From: Flavobacterium sp. HSC-32F16
GTDB lineage: Bacteria; Bacteroidota; Bacteroidia; Flavobacteriales; Flavobacteriaceae
NCBI RefSeq assembly: GCF_024171645.1
Contig: NZ_JALKAC010000003.1
Coordinates: 1 to 64,000, forward strand
Length of the DNA stretch: 64,000 nucleotides
Direction of reading: 5' to 3'
The number at the start of each line of letters is the position of its first letter. Positions within the stretch are counted from its first letter, which is position 1. The position numbers and the translations under genes were made by a program. This document shows, in pieces, positions 24,169-33,197 of the stretch. The notes under the pieces were generated by a model. That model did not search any database, was not told where the DNA came from, and was given only the letters and a program-made list of their open reading frames with translations.

Positions 24169-26601
24169 ATGAATTATTTTAACCGCAGCATGAAGCATTT
24201 TATGTATCTGGCAAGCTTGTTATTTATTTTTACAGGTGCAGTAAATGCTCAGCAAAATAACGGAAAAATTAAAGGAAGTATCACAACATCTGACGGTGAA
24301 CCTGCACTTGGCGTAAACATCATTCTTAAAAACTCAAAATACGGTACGGTTTCTGACGAAGATGGCTCTTTTGAATTCAACAGAGTAAAACCCAATACTT
24401 ATACCGTTCAGGTTTCGTTAGCCGGTTATGAAACACTGGAACAAGAAGTTACTGTCTCGGGCAATGAAACTACACCATTAAGTTTACAATTGAAAGTTTC
24501 AAATAAACAACTGAAAGAAGTTATTATAACCAATTCAAGAGGAAAAACATTTCCAAAACAAAGCACATTTGTATCAAAAATGCCTCTTAAAAACGTAGAA
24601 AATCCTCAAGTTTATAATGTAGTTTCGGCTGAATTAATGAAAGAACAGGTAATTACTAGTTATGATGATGCTTTAAAAAATGTTCCGGGAATCCAGAGAT
24701 TATGGGAATCTACAGGACGTGGCGGCGATGGAGGTTCTTATTTTTCTTTACGTGGTTTTGAAGTTCAGGCCAATGTAGTAAACGGACTGCCTGGTTTAAC
24801 CAGCGGTAGTTTAGATCCTTCAAATATTGAACGAATCGAAGTGATAAAAGGGCCGTCCGGAACTTTATTTGGAAGCAGTTTAGTGAGCTACGGCGGACTT
24901 ATTAATACTGTTACTAAAAAACCATACAGCGGTTTTGGCGGTGAAGTTTCATACATTGCAGGAAGCTTTGGATTAAACAGGGTTACGATTGACGTTAATA
25001 CGCCGCTTGACGATACTGACAGTGTGGCTTTTAGAATTAATGCGGCATATCAGACAGAAAACAATTTTCAGGATGCAGGATTTAGAACTTCTATTTTTGT
25101 TGCTCCTTCCCTGTCTTATAAAGTAAATGACAAATTGTCTTTTTTAATTAATACTGAATTTATGTCCGAAGAAAAAACAACGCCATCGATGTTATTTTTA
25201 GGACGAGAATCACAACTTCAGTTTGCGAATTTAAGTGAATTGAATTACAGAACCGATTTGTCTTTTTACAGCAATGATCTGCCAATGAAAAATCCGAGAT
25301 TCAATTTGCAGGGACAAATGAATTATAAGATTTCAGACCAATGGACTTCACAAACTATACTTTCCAGAACCTCAACAAAATCAAGAGGATATTACTCTTA
25401 TATTTACGACAATCAGGACGGGAATAAAGATTTTGCTTTTTGGATAACTAAAGAAAACTCTCAAACGGCTACAAGTGATATTCAGCAAAATTTTATTGGA
25501 GACTTTAAAATTGGAAATATGCGAAACAGGTTAGTTGTGGGTGTAGATTATTTTGAAAGAAATATTATGTTTGGCGGTTCTGGTTATGGCAAACTCTATA
25601 ATGTTACGGCTCAGGGTGAAGTAAGACAATTAGACCCTGCAAATCCTTACAACTTATCTCAAACTTCTGTAGACAGGTTATTAGCTAATGAAGCAGGTCC
25701 CAATTACAATTCAAAAGATGCAACGTATAGTGCTTATGCATCAGATGTATTAAATATTACCCCTTCACTCTTAGTAATGGCAAGTTTAAGAGTTGATTAT
25801 TTTGATACCGAAGGCAATATCAAAGTCGATACAGATGATTATACGCAAACGGCTTTTTCTCCAAAATTTGGAGTGGTTTATCAGCCAATTCAAGATCAGT
25901 TATCTGTTTTTGCAAACTACATGAATGGATTTAGAAATATTGCTCCTTCACCAATTTACGATGTTGATAATGTTTTTGTTGGCTCTATTGTATATGAACC
26001 TGAACATGCCAATCAATTAGAAGCGGGTATTAAAGCGGATCTTTTTAATGATAAATTAACAGCTGCTTTAAGCTATTACGATATTAATGTAGCCAATCTT
26101 GTTACAAGTACTCTTACTCAGGGAGGCATTCAGGGTGGTGAATCCAGAAGTAAAGGCTTTGAGTTGGATTTGAATGCTTCACCTGTAAAAGGTTTAAGCA
26201 TCATTGCAGGATACAGTTATAATGACAGCAAAATTACCACAGGAGATATCGACAATGTTTGGTTAGACCAAGGGAAAAGACCTTTTTGGGCAGGGCCAAA
26301 AAATCTCGTAAATCTTTGGGCAACTTATAAGTTTGATCAAGGTGCATTAGAGAATTTCGGACTTGGTTTTGGAGGAAATTATGCCAGCGACAATGCTATT
26401 TTAGACAGCAATGTTACAGGAAAATTTGTTTTGCCGGCTTATACTGTTATCAACAGCTCAGTTTTCTACAACTCAAATAAATTCCGCGTAAGCTTAAACG
26501 TTAATAACATTACCAATAAAGATTATTTTAACGGAGGATGGTCTACAGTAAATCCGCAGAAACCAAGAAATGTGGCGGCAAGTTTTACTTATAAATTCTA
26601 A
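24169..26601 (+). CDS. TonB-dependent siderophore receptor (second copy)
   Basis: 810 residues. It has the same domain order as the receptor at 20518: signal peptide ending near GAVNAQ, carboxypeptidase-regulatory-like domain (KIKGSITTSDGEPALGVNII), plug with NVPGIQRLWESTGRGGDGGS and NIERIEVIKGPSGTLFGSSL, and a barrel ending RNVAASFTYKF. The first 115 residues are close to the first copy while the plug and barrel diverge. This suggests an old duplication with a change in ligand. It has its own promoter and terminator, so it can be regulated independently of the PepSY gene. Confidence 0.92.
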   Translation: MNYFNRSMKHFMYLASLLFIFTGAVNAQQNNGKIKGSITTSDGEPALGVNIILKNSKYGTVSDEDGSFEFNRVKPNTYTVQVSLAGYETLEQEVTVSGNETTPLSLQLKVSNKQLKEVIITNSRGKTFPKQSTFVSKMPLKNVENPQVYNVVSAELMKEQVITSYDDALKNVPGIQRLWESTGRGGDGGSYFSLRGFEVQANVVNGLPGLTSGSLDPSNIERIEVIKGPSGTLFGSSLVSYGGLINTVTKKPYSGFGGEVSYIAGSFGLNRVTIDVNTPLDDTDSVAFRINAAYQTENNFQDAGFRTSIFVAPSLSYKVNDKLSFLINTEFMSEEKTTPSMLFLGRESQLQFANLSELNYRTDLSFYSNDLPMKNPRFNLQGQMNYKISDQWTSQTILSRTSTKSRGYYSYIYDNQDGNKDFAFWITKENSQTATSDIQQNFIGDFKIGNMRNRLVVGVDYFERNIMFGGSGYGKLYNVTAQGEVRQLDPANPYNLSQTSVDRLLANEAGPNYNSKDATYSAYASDVLNITPSLLVMASLRVDYFDTEGNIKVDTDDYTQTAFSPKFGVVYQPIQDQLSVFANYMNGFRNIAPSPIYDVDNVFVGSIVYEPEHANQLEAGIKADLFNDKLTAALSYYDINVANLVTSTLTQGGIQGGESRSKGFELDLNASPVKGLSIIAGYSYNDSKITTGDIDNVWLDQGKRPFWAGPKNLVNLWATYKFDQGALENFGLGFGGNYASDNAILDSNVTGKFVLPAYTVINSSVFYNSNKFRVSLNVNNITNKDYFNGGWSTVNPQKPRNVAASFTYKF

Positions 26602-26644
26602 AATTTTGTCCAACTGAGTGACAATACTAACTTATTTTTCATTT

Positions 26645-26675
26645 AAAGCCTTGCTATAATCATTAGCAAGGCTTT
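26645..26675 (+). terminator. terminator of the second TonB receptor
   Basis: AAAGCCTTGCT (26645-26655) pairs with AGCAAGGCTTT (26665-26675), followed by TTCTTTG. Confidence 0.85.
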
Positions 26676-26741
26676 TTCTTTGTTATACTTATTTATCACA
26701 AAATATTTACAATTATTATTGATAATTAATCTAAATAAGCA

Positions 26742-26771
26742 TTGTTTAACTGATATTAAACGTTACATTTG
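26742..26771 (+). promoter_or_regulatory. promoter of the DUF4198 gene
   Basis: TTG (26742-26744), 19 bases, TACATTTG (26764-26771). ATCTAAATAA lies just upstream of the -33 element, a different position from the same word at the receptor promoters. Confidence 0.75.
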
Positions 26772-26797
26772 CAACAATCAAATAATACCTTTTAACT

Positions 26798-26829
26798 AAA
26801 AATCCTGAGCATCAGCAAGGATTTTTTTT
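26798..26829 (+). terminator. terminator-like hairpin in the DUF4198 leader
   Basis: AAAAATCCT (26798-26806) pairs with AGGATTTTT (26818-26826), with an 11-base loop and a run of eight T. It lies between the promoter and the start codon, about 20-50 bases into the predicted transcript, where a terminator would attenuate expression of the gene. No upstream gene ends here, so it is not an ordinary 3' end. Confidence 0.65.
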
Positions 26830-26855
26830 CAATATTAATTTTAAATCATATTACC

Positions 26856-27581
26856 ATGAAATCAAAAACTTTTAAGTTAATAACGTTTGCTTTTTTAATG
26901 CTTTTTGCAGCACCTCAACTTTTTGCCCACGCACTTTGGATCGAAACTAAAGCTACGGGAACAAAAGGAAAAGCTCAGGAAATTTCTGTTTATTTTGGAG
27001 AATTCTCAGACAATGATATTACAAAAGCAGATAAATGGTTTTCTGATTTAAAAGATTTCTCTTTGGTATTGATTTCTCCATCAAAAAAAGAAACTAAACT
27101 TACAGCAAAAGCTTTAGACAATAAATACCAGGCTTTCTTTACTCCGGATGAAGATGGAGTTTATACAATTGCAATGCACCATAAAGTTAAAGATGTTTAC
27201 GGAACTATGGTTTTAGACTATAACTCAAGCGCAACTGTAGTAGTTGGAAATAAAGCAGCAGGAAATGTTGCTGCGGCAAACAGTAACAAAATCAGTGTTT
27301 TTACTGAAAATGCAGATGTTTTGAAAAAAAATACAGCAATTAATGTTTCAGCCCTATATGAAGGTGCTATTGCAAAAGAGCAAAAAATTAAAGTTATTGC
27401 TCCAAACGGATGGGAAAAAGAATTATGGTCAAACGATAAAGGCGAAATTTCTTTTACACCAATCTGGCCGGGAAATTACATGGTAGAGTTTGCTTATACT
27501 GAAAAAACTTCTGGTGAGCATAACGGTAAAAAATATGATGAAATCTGGAAAATGGCTACATACTTAATTACAGTTAAATAA
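26856..27581 (+). CDS. periplasmic DUF4198-like protein
   Basis: 241 residues. A signal peptide ends near APQLFA, followed directly by HALWIETKATGTKGKAQEIS and VYFGEF, typical of DUF4198 proteins, in which the new N-terminal histidine and later residues may bind a metal. There is a second beta domain (about 140-235) with WPGNYMVEFAYTEKTSGEHN. Related proteins accompany nickel/cobalt or iron uptake genes. Its promoter resembles those of the two upstream TonB receptors, so a role in metal handling is likely but inferred. Terminator at 27618. Confidence 0.82.
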   Translation: MKSKTFKLITFAFLMLFAAPQLFAHALWIETKATGTKGKAQEISVYFGEFSDNDITKADKWFSDLKDFSLVLISPSKKETKLTAKALDNKYQAFFTPDEDGVYTIAMHHKVKDVYGTMVLDYNSSATVVVGNKAAGNVAAANSNKISVFTENADVLKKNTAINVSALYEGAIAKEQKIKVIAPNGWEKELWSNDKGEISFTPIWPGNYMVEFAYTEKTSGEHNGKKYDEIWKMATYLITVK

Positions 27582-27617
27582 TTTTTAAAACTGTTTTTCA
27601 GAATTTTATCTTCGATC

Positions 27618-27647
27618 AAACCTTGCTCTTATGAGCAAGGTTTTTTT
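27618..27647 (+). terminator. terminator of the DUF4198 gene
   Basis: AAACCTTGCTC and GAGCAAGGTTT form an 11-base stem with a 4-base loop and a T run. Confidence 0.88.
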
Positions 27648-27710
27648 GTTTATAAACGCTGCTTTTTTACTTACTTTTACATCCAAAATATTTTAAACAA
27701 ATCCACATAT

Positions 27711-29027
27711 ATGTCAAATTCAACCAACCAATTAAAGAAAAGTTTAGGCCTTAGTTTTAATATTGCCGTATTAATTGGAGGAACAATTGGCGTTGGAATT
27801 CTCAGAACACCTGGGTCTATTGCAGGATTATTAAATAATTACTGGCTCATTATTGCTTCTTGGCTTTTTGGAGGTTTATATATTTTGCTGGGAGCTAATT
27901 CGTATTCAGAACTGGCTACAATGTTACCAAAAGCCGGCGGGTCTTACAATTATATTAAAAGAGCTTTTGGCGAATACGCCGGTTTTCTTTCAGGTTGGTT
28001 TGATTATATTGTCAATGCCATTCCTCCCGCATTTTACTGCATTGTAATTAGCGAATATACCATCATTCTATTTCCATCTATTGCCAATTATTCTACTGTA
28101 ATATCCGTTTCATTATTAGCTGCTTTTGTATTACTTCATTTAAGTGGTGTCAAAAACGGAAGCGTGATTCAGCAAATCACAAGTTTCTTAAAAGTGATTT
28201 GTTTTGTCGCTTTAGTAATTGCGTGTTTTATGTATAGTGGAGTTGAGATTCCAAAAATAGAAACCGATAGTTCTATTTTTCAAATCGGACTTATTTTTGG
28301 ATTTTTTAAATCTTTACAGCTTATTATCGGAACTTATAATGGCTGGAATGCTGTCTGTTTTTTTGCAGAAGAAAATGACGATCCCAGCAAAAATATTCCT
28401 AAATCATTATACAGCGGTGTCTTACTGGTTGTGGCTATTTACATTTTAGTAAACGCAGCATTTTTTCATGTATTGCCAATAGAAACTTTAGCCAAATCTA
28501 ATCTGGCTGCAGCCGATGTTGCTAAAATTATTTTTGGAGAAAAAGGAGCTGTTATTGTTACCATAATTTCTATTTTCTCGTTAATTAGTATTCTAAATGC
28601 CTTTATGATGATTCCGCCAAGAATTCTTTACGGACTAAGCCGAGATGGCTTTTTTATTGAAAAAGGAACAACTGTAAACAAAGGCGGAACACCAATCGTA
28701 GCTCTTTTGGTTTCTTCATTTTTTAGTTTATTGCTGATTATTTTTGTTGGCTCGTTTGAAATCTTGTTCTCATTTGCCGCATTTATCTCCATTATCGTTT
28801 GGGGATTGGCATATTTTTCACTTTTAAAATTAAGAAGTGCAGAACCAAATTTACTTCGTCCCTATCGTTCGATTTTATACCCTTGGACAACAATAATTGC
28901 TATTGCAGCTTCTATCGCCCTAGTAGCTGGGTTTATTTACAGCGATCCTGCAAGTTTTGCTGTTATTGTTGGAATTACAGTGGTTTCTTATCCTTTGTTT
29001 TTGGTTTTAAAGAGGATAAAAAAGTAA
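27711..29027 (+). CDS. APC-family amino acid permease
   Basis: 438 residues with about 12 transmembrane helices. The first helix holds the substrate-backbone motif GGTIGVGILRTPGSIAG (23-39) that is unwound in APC transporters. Further marks are PKAGGSYNYIKRAFGEYAGF in helix 2-3 and YNGWNAVCFFAEENDDPSKN followed by IPKSLYSG in helix 6-7. The last two are typical of LAT/basic-amino-acid-type APC members. Substrate unknown. Monocistronic, with hairpins on both sides. Confidence 0.93.
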   Translation: MSNSTNQLKKSLGLSFNIAVLIGGTIGVGILRTPGSIAGLLNNYWLIIASWLFGGLYILLGANSYSELATMLPKAGGSYNYIKRAFGEYAGFLSGWFDYIVNAIPPAFYCIVISEYTIILFPSIANYSTVISVSLLAAFVLLHLSGVKNGSVIQQITSFLKVICFVALVIACFMYSGVEIPKIETDSSIFQIGLIFGFFKSLQLIIGTYNGWNAVCFFAEENDDPSKNIPKSLYSGVLLVVAIYILVNAAFFHVLPIETLAKSNLAAADVAKIIFGEKGAVIVTIISIFSLISILNAFMMIPPRILYGLSRDGFFIEKGTTVNKGGTPIVALLVSSFFSLLLIIFVGSFEILFSFAAFISIIVWGLAYFSLLKLRSAEPNLLRPYRSILYPWTTIIAIAASIALVAGFIYSDPASFAVIVGITVVSYPLFLVLKRIKK

Positions 29028-29071
29028 ACTGCATATTTCAACAGCCCGAATTTGAGGCTTTTAAAAACAAC

Positions 29072-29103
29072 AAACCCGACAGGTTTTGAAACCTGTCGGG
29101 TTT
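29072..29103 (+). terminator. terminator built from the AAACCCGACAGGTTT hairpin family
   Basis: Arms 29072-29086 and 29089-29103 are perfectly complementary over 15 bases. The same hairpin recurs at 32479-32511 and 33145-33177. It sits between the convergent permease and valS genes and can serve both. Confidence 0.85.
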
Positions 29104-29133
29104 AATTTTATAAAATAACAGAAAATCTATTTC

Positions 29134-31767
29134 TTACTTCAAACCAGCTAAACTCTGCTCGATTGTAGCAATTTTTGCAAGAGCATCGGCTTGTTTTTGT
29201 TTTTCTATATTTAAAACTTTTTCAGGAGCTCCGTTTACGAATTTTTCGTTCGAAAGTTTTGCTTCAACAGATTTCAGGAATCCTTTTGTATAATTTAATT
29301 CTTCTGTCAGTTTTGCAATTTCTGCTTCAACATCAATATTTCCTGTAATTGGAATGAAATATTCATTTGATTTTACACGGAAAGACAATGCCCCATCCAC
29401 TTTTTCAGCAACATATTCAAAGGCAGAAACATTTCCTAATTTCGTTACAACTGAATCAAAATAAGTAGAAACATTTTCGCTGTTAATTCCTTTCAATTCA
29501 ATTGCATCTTTAAAAGGAATATTTTTGTCTTTTCTGATCGTCCTGATTCCAGAAATTACTTCAATTGAGTTTTCAAAATCAGCAATTAATTCAGCGTCAA
29601 ATGGTTTTAATTCTGGCCAAGTTGAAACGATTAAAGCTTCTTCTGGAGTTCTTTCTGCAATTAACTGCCAAATTTCTTCCGTTAAGAAAGGCATGAAAGG
29701 ATTTAATAATTTCAAGTTACTTTCTAACATTTCGATCGCTTTCGCGAAAGTTACGCTGTCAATTGGCTGTTGGTACGCTGGTTTAATCATTTCTAAGAAC
29801 CAAGAACAGAAATCATCCCAAACCAATTTGTAAATTGCCATAAGAGAATCTGAAATTCTGTATTTCTCAAAATTATCTTCAATGTCAACTAAAGTCTGCT
29901 GTAATTTTGCTTCGTACCATTCGATTGCCACTTTTGAAGATTCTGGCTGCGCAATAGTTTGTGAAACTTCCCACCCTTTGATCAATTTAAAGGCATTCCA
30001 AATCTTGTTCGAAAATCCTTTTCCCTGATTACATAATTCTTCATCAAACATAATATCGTTTCCGGCAGAAGCACTTAAAAGCAATCCCACGCGAACACCA
30101 TCGGCACCAAATTTATCAATCAAATCTAAAGGATCAGGAGAATTCCCTAATGATTTAGACATTTTACGACGTTGTTTATCACGAACTAAACCTGTTAAAT
30201 ATACGTTTGTAAATGGTTTTTCACCTGCATATTCGTAACCTGCAATAATCATTCTCGCTACCCAGAAAAACAAGATATCCGGACCCGTTACTAAATCATT
30301 TGTTGGATAGTAATATTTAAAGTCTGGACTTTCAGGATCCATAATTCCGCCAAAAACTGACATTGGCCACAACCATGATGAAAACCATGTATCTAACGCA
30401 TCAACATCTTGTTTTAAGTTGTCGGTTGTTAGTTGTTGGTTGTTGGTTTTGGCTTGTGCTAATTTTAATGCGTCTTCGATGTTTTCTGCAACTACGAAAT
30501 CTTCTTTTCCATCTCCGTAATAGTATGCTGGAATTTGTTGTCCCCACCATAATTGACGAGAGATATTCCAATCGCGAATGTTGTTTAACCAATGCGCATA
30601 AGTATTTTCAAAACGTTTTGGATGTAATTTAATTTCTCCTGTTTCTAAAACTGATTTAATGGCTGGTTTTACCAATTCTTCCATCTTCAAAAACCATTGA
30701 TCTGATAATCTTGGTTCGATAACGGCTTTAGTTCTTTCAGATGTTCCAACTTTATTCAAATGGATTTCAGTCTTCGCCAAAGCGCCGATTTCTTCTAATT
30801 CTTTTGCGATTTCAGTACGAACTACAAAACGATCTTTTCCTTGATAATGTAATCCGAAGCTGTTTAAAGTCGCATCTTCATTAAAAATATCAACGATTTC
30901 AAGATTGTGTTTTTCACCCAAAGTTTTATCGTTCATATCGTGTGCAGGAGTTACTTTTAAACATCCTGTTCCGAATTCAACATCTACATATTCATCTTCA
31001 ATAATTGGAATAACTCTTCCGCAAATAGGAACGATCGCTTTTTTACCTTTTAAATGTGTAAAACGCTCATCATTCGGATTGATACAGATTGCAGTATCTC
31101 CAAAGATAGTTTCAGGACGTGTCGTTGCAATGGTCAAGAAATCTTCTGAACCTTCAATTTTATATTTTAAGAAAAATAATTTTCCTTGTTGTTCTTCGTA
31201 AATAACTTCTTCGTCAGAAAGAGTTGTTTTAGCTTCCGGATCCCAGTTAACCATACGGTATCCTCTGTAGATTAATCCTTTGTTGTATAAATCAACAAAA
31301 GATTTAATTACAGATGCAGACATATCCGGATCCATTGTAAATTTAGTACGTTCCCAATCGCAAGAAGCTCCAAGTTTTTTAAGCTGTTCCAGGATTGTTC
31401 CACCATATTTATCTGTCCATTCCCAAGCGTGTTTTAGGAATTCTTCACGAGTTAAATCATTTTTATTTATTCCCTCTGCTTTTAGTTTAGCAACAACTTT
31501 AGCTTCGGTAGCAATAGAGGCATGATCCGTTCCCGGAACCCAGCAGGCGTTGAACCCTTTTAGACGTGCTCTACGAATTAAAACATCCTGAATAGTATTA
31601 TTCAGCATATGTCCCATATGCAAGACACCAGTGACGTTTGGAGGAGGAATTACAATAGTATACGGCGTTCTGTGATCTGGTTCTGAATGAAAATAGTTGT
31701 TTTTCATCCAATACTCATACCATTTGTTCTCGATCGTCTTAGCGTCAAATTGTGCTGGAATTGTCAT
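29134..31767 (-). CDS. valS: valyl-tRNA synthetase
   Basis: 877 residues. Charges tRNA-Val with valine. Class I signatures are PPPNVTGVLHMGHML (41-55, HIGH-type HMGH at 50-53) and RRKMSKSLGNSPDPLDLI (KMSKS). A CP1 editing domain lies between, with TIATTRPETIFGDTAI. The C-terminal coiled coil (about 810-877) ends with VLNIEKQKQADALAKIATIE, as is typical of ValRS. Length and motifs are normal. A TACTTTTG element lies at 31934-31941. Confidence 0.98.
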   Translation of the reverse strand: MTIPAQFDAKTIENKWYEYWMKNNYFHSEPDHRTPYTIVIPPPNVTGVLHMGHMLNNTIQDVLIRRARLKGFNACWVPGTDHASIATEAKVVAKLKAEGINKNDLTREEFLKHAWEWTDKYGGTILEQLKKLGASCDWERTKFTMDPDMSASVIKSFVDLYNKGLIYRGYRMVNWDPEAKTTLSDEEVIYEEQQGKLFFLKYKIEGSEDFLTIATTRPETIFGDTAICINPNDERFTHLKGKKAIVPICGRVIPIIEDEYVDVEFGTGCLKVTPAHDMNDKTLGEKHNLEIVDIFNEDATLNSFGLHYQGKDRFVVRTEIAKELEEIGALAKTEIHLNKVGTSERTKAVIEPRLSDQWFLKMEELVKPAIKSVLETGEIKLHPKRFENTYAHWLNNIRDWNISRQLWWGQQIPAYYYGDGKEDFVVAENIEDALKLAQAKTNNQQLTTDNLKQDVDALDTWFSSWLWPMSVFGGIMDPESPDFKYYYPTNDLVTGPDILFFWVARMIIAGYEYAGEKPFTNVYLTGLVRDKQRRKMSKSLGNSPDPLDLIDKFGADGVRVGLLLSASAGNDIMFDEELCNQGKGFSNKIWNAFKLIKGWEVSQTIAQPESSKVAIEWYEAKLQQTLVDIEDNFEKYRISDSLMAIYKLVWDDFCSWFLEMIKPAYQQPIDSVTFAKAIEMLESNLKLLNPFMPFLTEEIWQLIAERTPEEALIVSTWPELKPFDAELIADFENSIEVISGIRTIRKDKNIPFKDAIELKGINSENVSTYFDSVVTKLGNVSAFEYVAEKVDGALSFRVKSNEYFIPITGNIDVEAEIAKLTEELNYTKGFLKSVEAKLSNEKFVNGAPEKVLNIEKQKQADALAKIATIEQSLAGLK

Positions 31768-31787
31768 TTATTAGGTTGTTTATTCGT

Positions 31788-31894
31788 TTAACTGTTTAAT
31801 CGTTTATTTGGGCTAACTGTTTAATTATTATTTGGTCTGCTGACCATTTTTCAATCATTATCCGATTAAACGAATTAATGATTAAACAATTAAA
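31788..31894. repeat. GTTTAATCG-rich imperfect inverted repeat
   Basis: Words such as ATTCGTTTAACTGTTTAATC near 31788-31815 are answered in reverse complement at 31863-31894 (ATTAAACGAATTAATGATTA, then AACAATTAAAC). A cleaner version of the same element stands at 56968-57014. Confidence 0.6.
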
Positions 31895-31933
31895 CTCCAA
31901 AATTGGTTCAATTTTTGTAATTATAATTAACAG

Positions 31934-31941
31934 CAAAAGTA
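31934..31941 (-). promoter_or_regulatory. probable valS -7 element
   Basis: Minus-strand TACTTTTG fits TAnnTTTG. A good TTG -33 is not evident. The leader would then be about 165 bases and include the GTTTAATCG-type repeat. Confidence 0.4.
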
Positions 31942-31977
31942 AATAATTAAGTACACTATAAAAAACGAATTAATAAT

Positions 31978-32007
31978 TTGTGTGTTAATTAAAACAATGT
32001 ATATTTA
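31978..32007 (+). promoter_or_regulatory. promoter of the DUF1573 gene
   Basis: TTG (31978-31980), 19 bases, TATATTTA (32000-32007). Its position supports the start at 32033 over an upstream in-frame codon at 31982, which would overlap the promoter. Confidence 0.6.
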
Positions 32008-32032
32008 CTTACAATTAAAAAACAATTTCAAA

Positions 32033-32413
32033 ATGAAAAATGTTGCCTCTTTTATTGCAGTCGTATTGTTTAGTGCAATAGGTTATGCACAAAACGGCCC
32101 AAAGATTGAATTTGCAGCCCCGGACAATACGATTGATTATGGAAAAATTTCTAAAAGTGATAACGGACTACGTTCCTTTGAATTCACAAATACCGGCGAT
32201 GCACCGCTGTTAATTATTGGTGCCGAATCGACTTTGAGTTCAATAGTTGTTACTAAACCTGCCGCAGCAGTTATGCCGGGCAAAAAAGGTAAAATCGATG
32301 TAAAATACAATATGGCCAGCGGTCCTATTCGTAAAACAATTACGGTTGAAACTAATGCCGTAAATTATCCTGACGGCCGAGTTGCCCTTAAAATTAAAGG
32401 TGAAGTTTTATAA
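32033..32413 (+). CDS. secreted DUF1573 protein
   Basis: 126 residues from the ATG at 32033, chosen because it opens directly with a signal peptide (MKNVASFIAVVLFSAIGYAQ) and lies after the promoter. The mature part is one Ig-like DUF1573 domain: DYGKISKSDNGLRSFEFTNT, GDAPLLIIGAESTLSSIVV, then AVMPGKKGKIDVKYNM. DUF1573 proteins are common in the periplasm of Bacteroidota, with unknown role. Monocistronic with a strong terminator. Confidence 0.88.
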   Translation: MKNVASFIAVVLFSAIGYAQNGPKIEFAAPDNTIDYGKISKSDNGLRSFEFTNTGDAPLLIIGAESTLSSIVVTKPAAAVMPGKKGKIDVKYNMASGPIRKTITVETNAVNYPDGRVALKIKGEVL

Positions 32414-32436
32414 AAAAATTAAAAGCTAAAAATAGT

Positions 32437-32470
32437 AAAAGCCGTTTCTTTAATGAGAAACGGCTTTTTT
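32437..32470 (+). terminator. terminator of the DUF1573 gene
   Basis: AAAAGCCGTTTCT pairs with AGAAACGGCTTTT with a 6-base loop and extra T. Confidence 0.88.
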
Positions 32471-32478
32471 GTAATCCT

Positions 32479-32511
32479 AAATCCGACAGGTTTTAAAAAC
32501 CTTTCGGATTT
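32479..32511. repeat. AATCCGACAGG hairpin copy
   Basis: AAATCCGACAGGTTT (32479-32493) against AAACCTTTCGGATTT (32497-32511), one mismatch. It is a variant of the hairpins at 29072 and 33145 and lies just after another terminator, between convergent genes. Confidence 0.8.
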
Positions 32512-32568
32512 GTTGTAGAAACTTACTAAAACGTAACTTTAACAAAGCTTGTTACGCATCAATAAATA

Positions 32569-33054
32569 TTATTTTTTATCCGCACATTCTGCACTGTCAA
32601 ATTTGTATTTTACGTTTTCAAAATCGATTGGTTTATCTTTAACCAAATACGTAACGCCCATTGTTGTCTGCATGGTTCCGTTTCCTAAAATAAGTTGTTT
32701 GTCGCGTTTTAAAAGTGCCATTGGATTTTTGAACGTTTTGTCTTTATTTACATTATCCTTAAAAGTATAATCTATAAATAAAGTATCACCGTGAAATTCA
32801 CCCGCAACTTCACCCGTTCTTACGGTTGAAGGTGCAACTTTCATAATCATGTTTCCTGTTAGTTTTCCGTTTTTTAAAGTATTCAGCTTTAAAGCAATAG
32901 TATCTTTTTCGTAAACAGATTGGTAGCATTCCGAGCTTATAACAGTTTCTGCTTCAGCTTTTGCTGCCTCGGCCTCTTTCTGTTTCTCTTCATTTTTACA
33001 ACTTTGGAATCCAATGCCAATTACAAGCAGACAAGGTAAAACTAGATTTTTCAT
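32569..33054 (-). CDS. lipoprotein of unknown function
   Basis: 161 residues. The signal peptide MKNLVLPCLLVIGIGFQSC ends in a lipobox cysteine, followed by a charged linker rich in E, K and A (KNEEKQKEAEAAKAEAETVI). The globular part has CYQSVYEKDTIALKLNTLKN, GKLTGNMIMKVA and EVAGEFHGDTLFIDYTF, a beta-sheet pattern. No enzyme motif. Convergent with the DUF1573 gene; the upstream neighbour on the same strand ends at 33198. Confidence 0.8.
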   Translation of the reverse strand: MKNLVLPCLLVIGIGFQSCKNEEKQKEAEAAKAEAETVISSECYQSVYEKDTIALKLNTLKNGKLTGNMIMKVAPSTVRTGEVAGEFHGDTLFIDYTFKDNVNKDKTFKNPMALLKRDKQLILGNGTMQTTMGVTYLVKDKPIDFENVKYKFDSAECADKK

Positions 33055-33144
33055 ATTTTAATATTTTGTTTCATGGTTATTTTATAAAATTAAATAAAAA
33101 AGAACTTAAGAAAAAGAGTTTTACAAAATATTGACTACAAAGTT

Positions 33145-33177
33145 AAACCCGACAGGTTTTTGAAACCTGTCGGGTTT
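33145..33177 (-). terminator. terminator after the OmpA-family gene
   Basis: Perfect 15-base arms AAACCCGACAGGTTT (33145-33159) and AAACCTGTCGGGTTT (33163-33177) with a 3-base loop. Identical arms to those at 29072-29103. Confidence 0.85.
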
Positions 33178-33197
33178 ATATAACATCGTAAATAGAC

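Noticed and set aside
28799..29089. Plus-strand frame of 96 codons overlapping the permease end
   Set aside because: It is an out-of-frame read of the permease 3' end and runs into the terminator.
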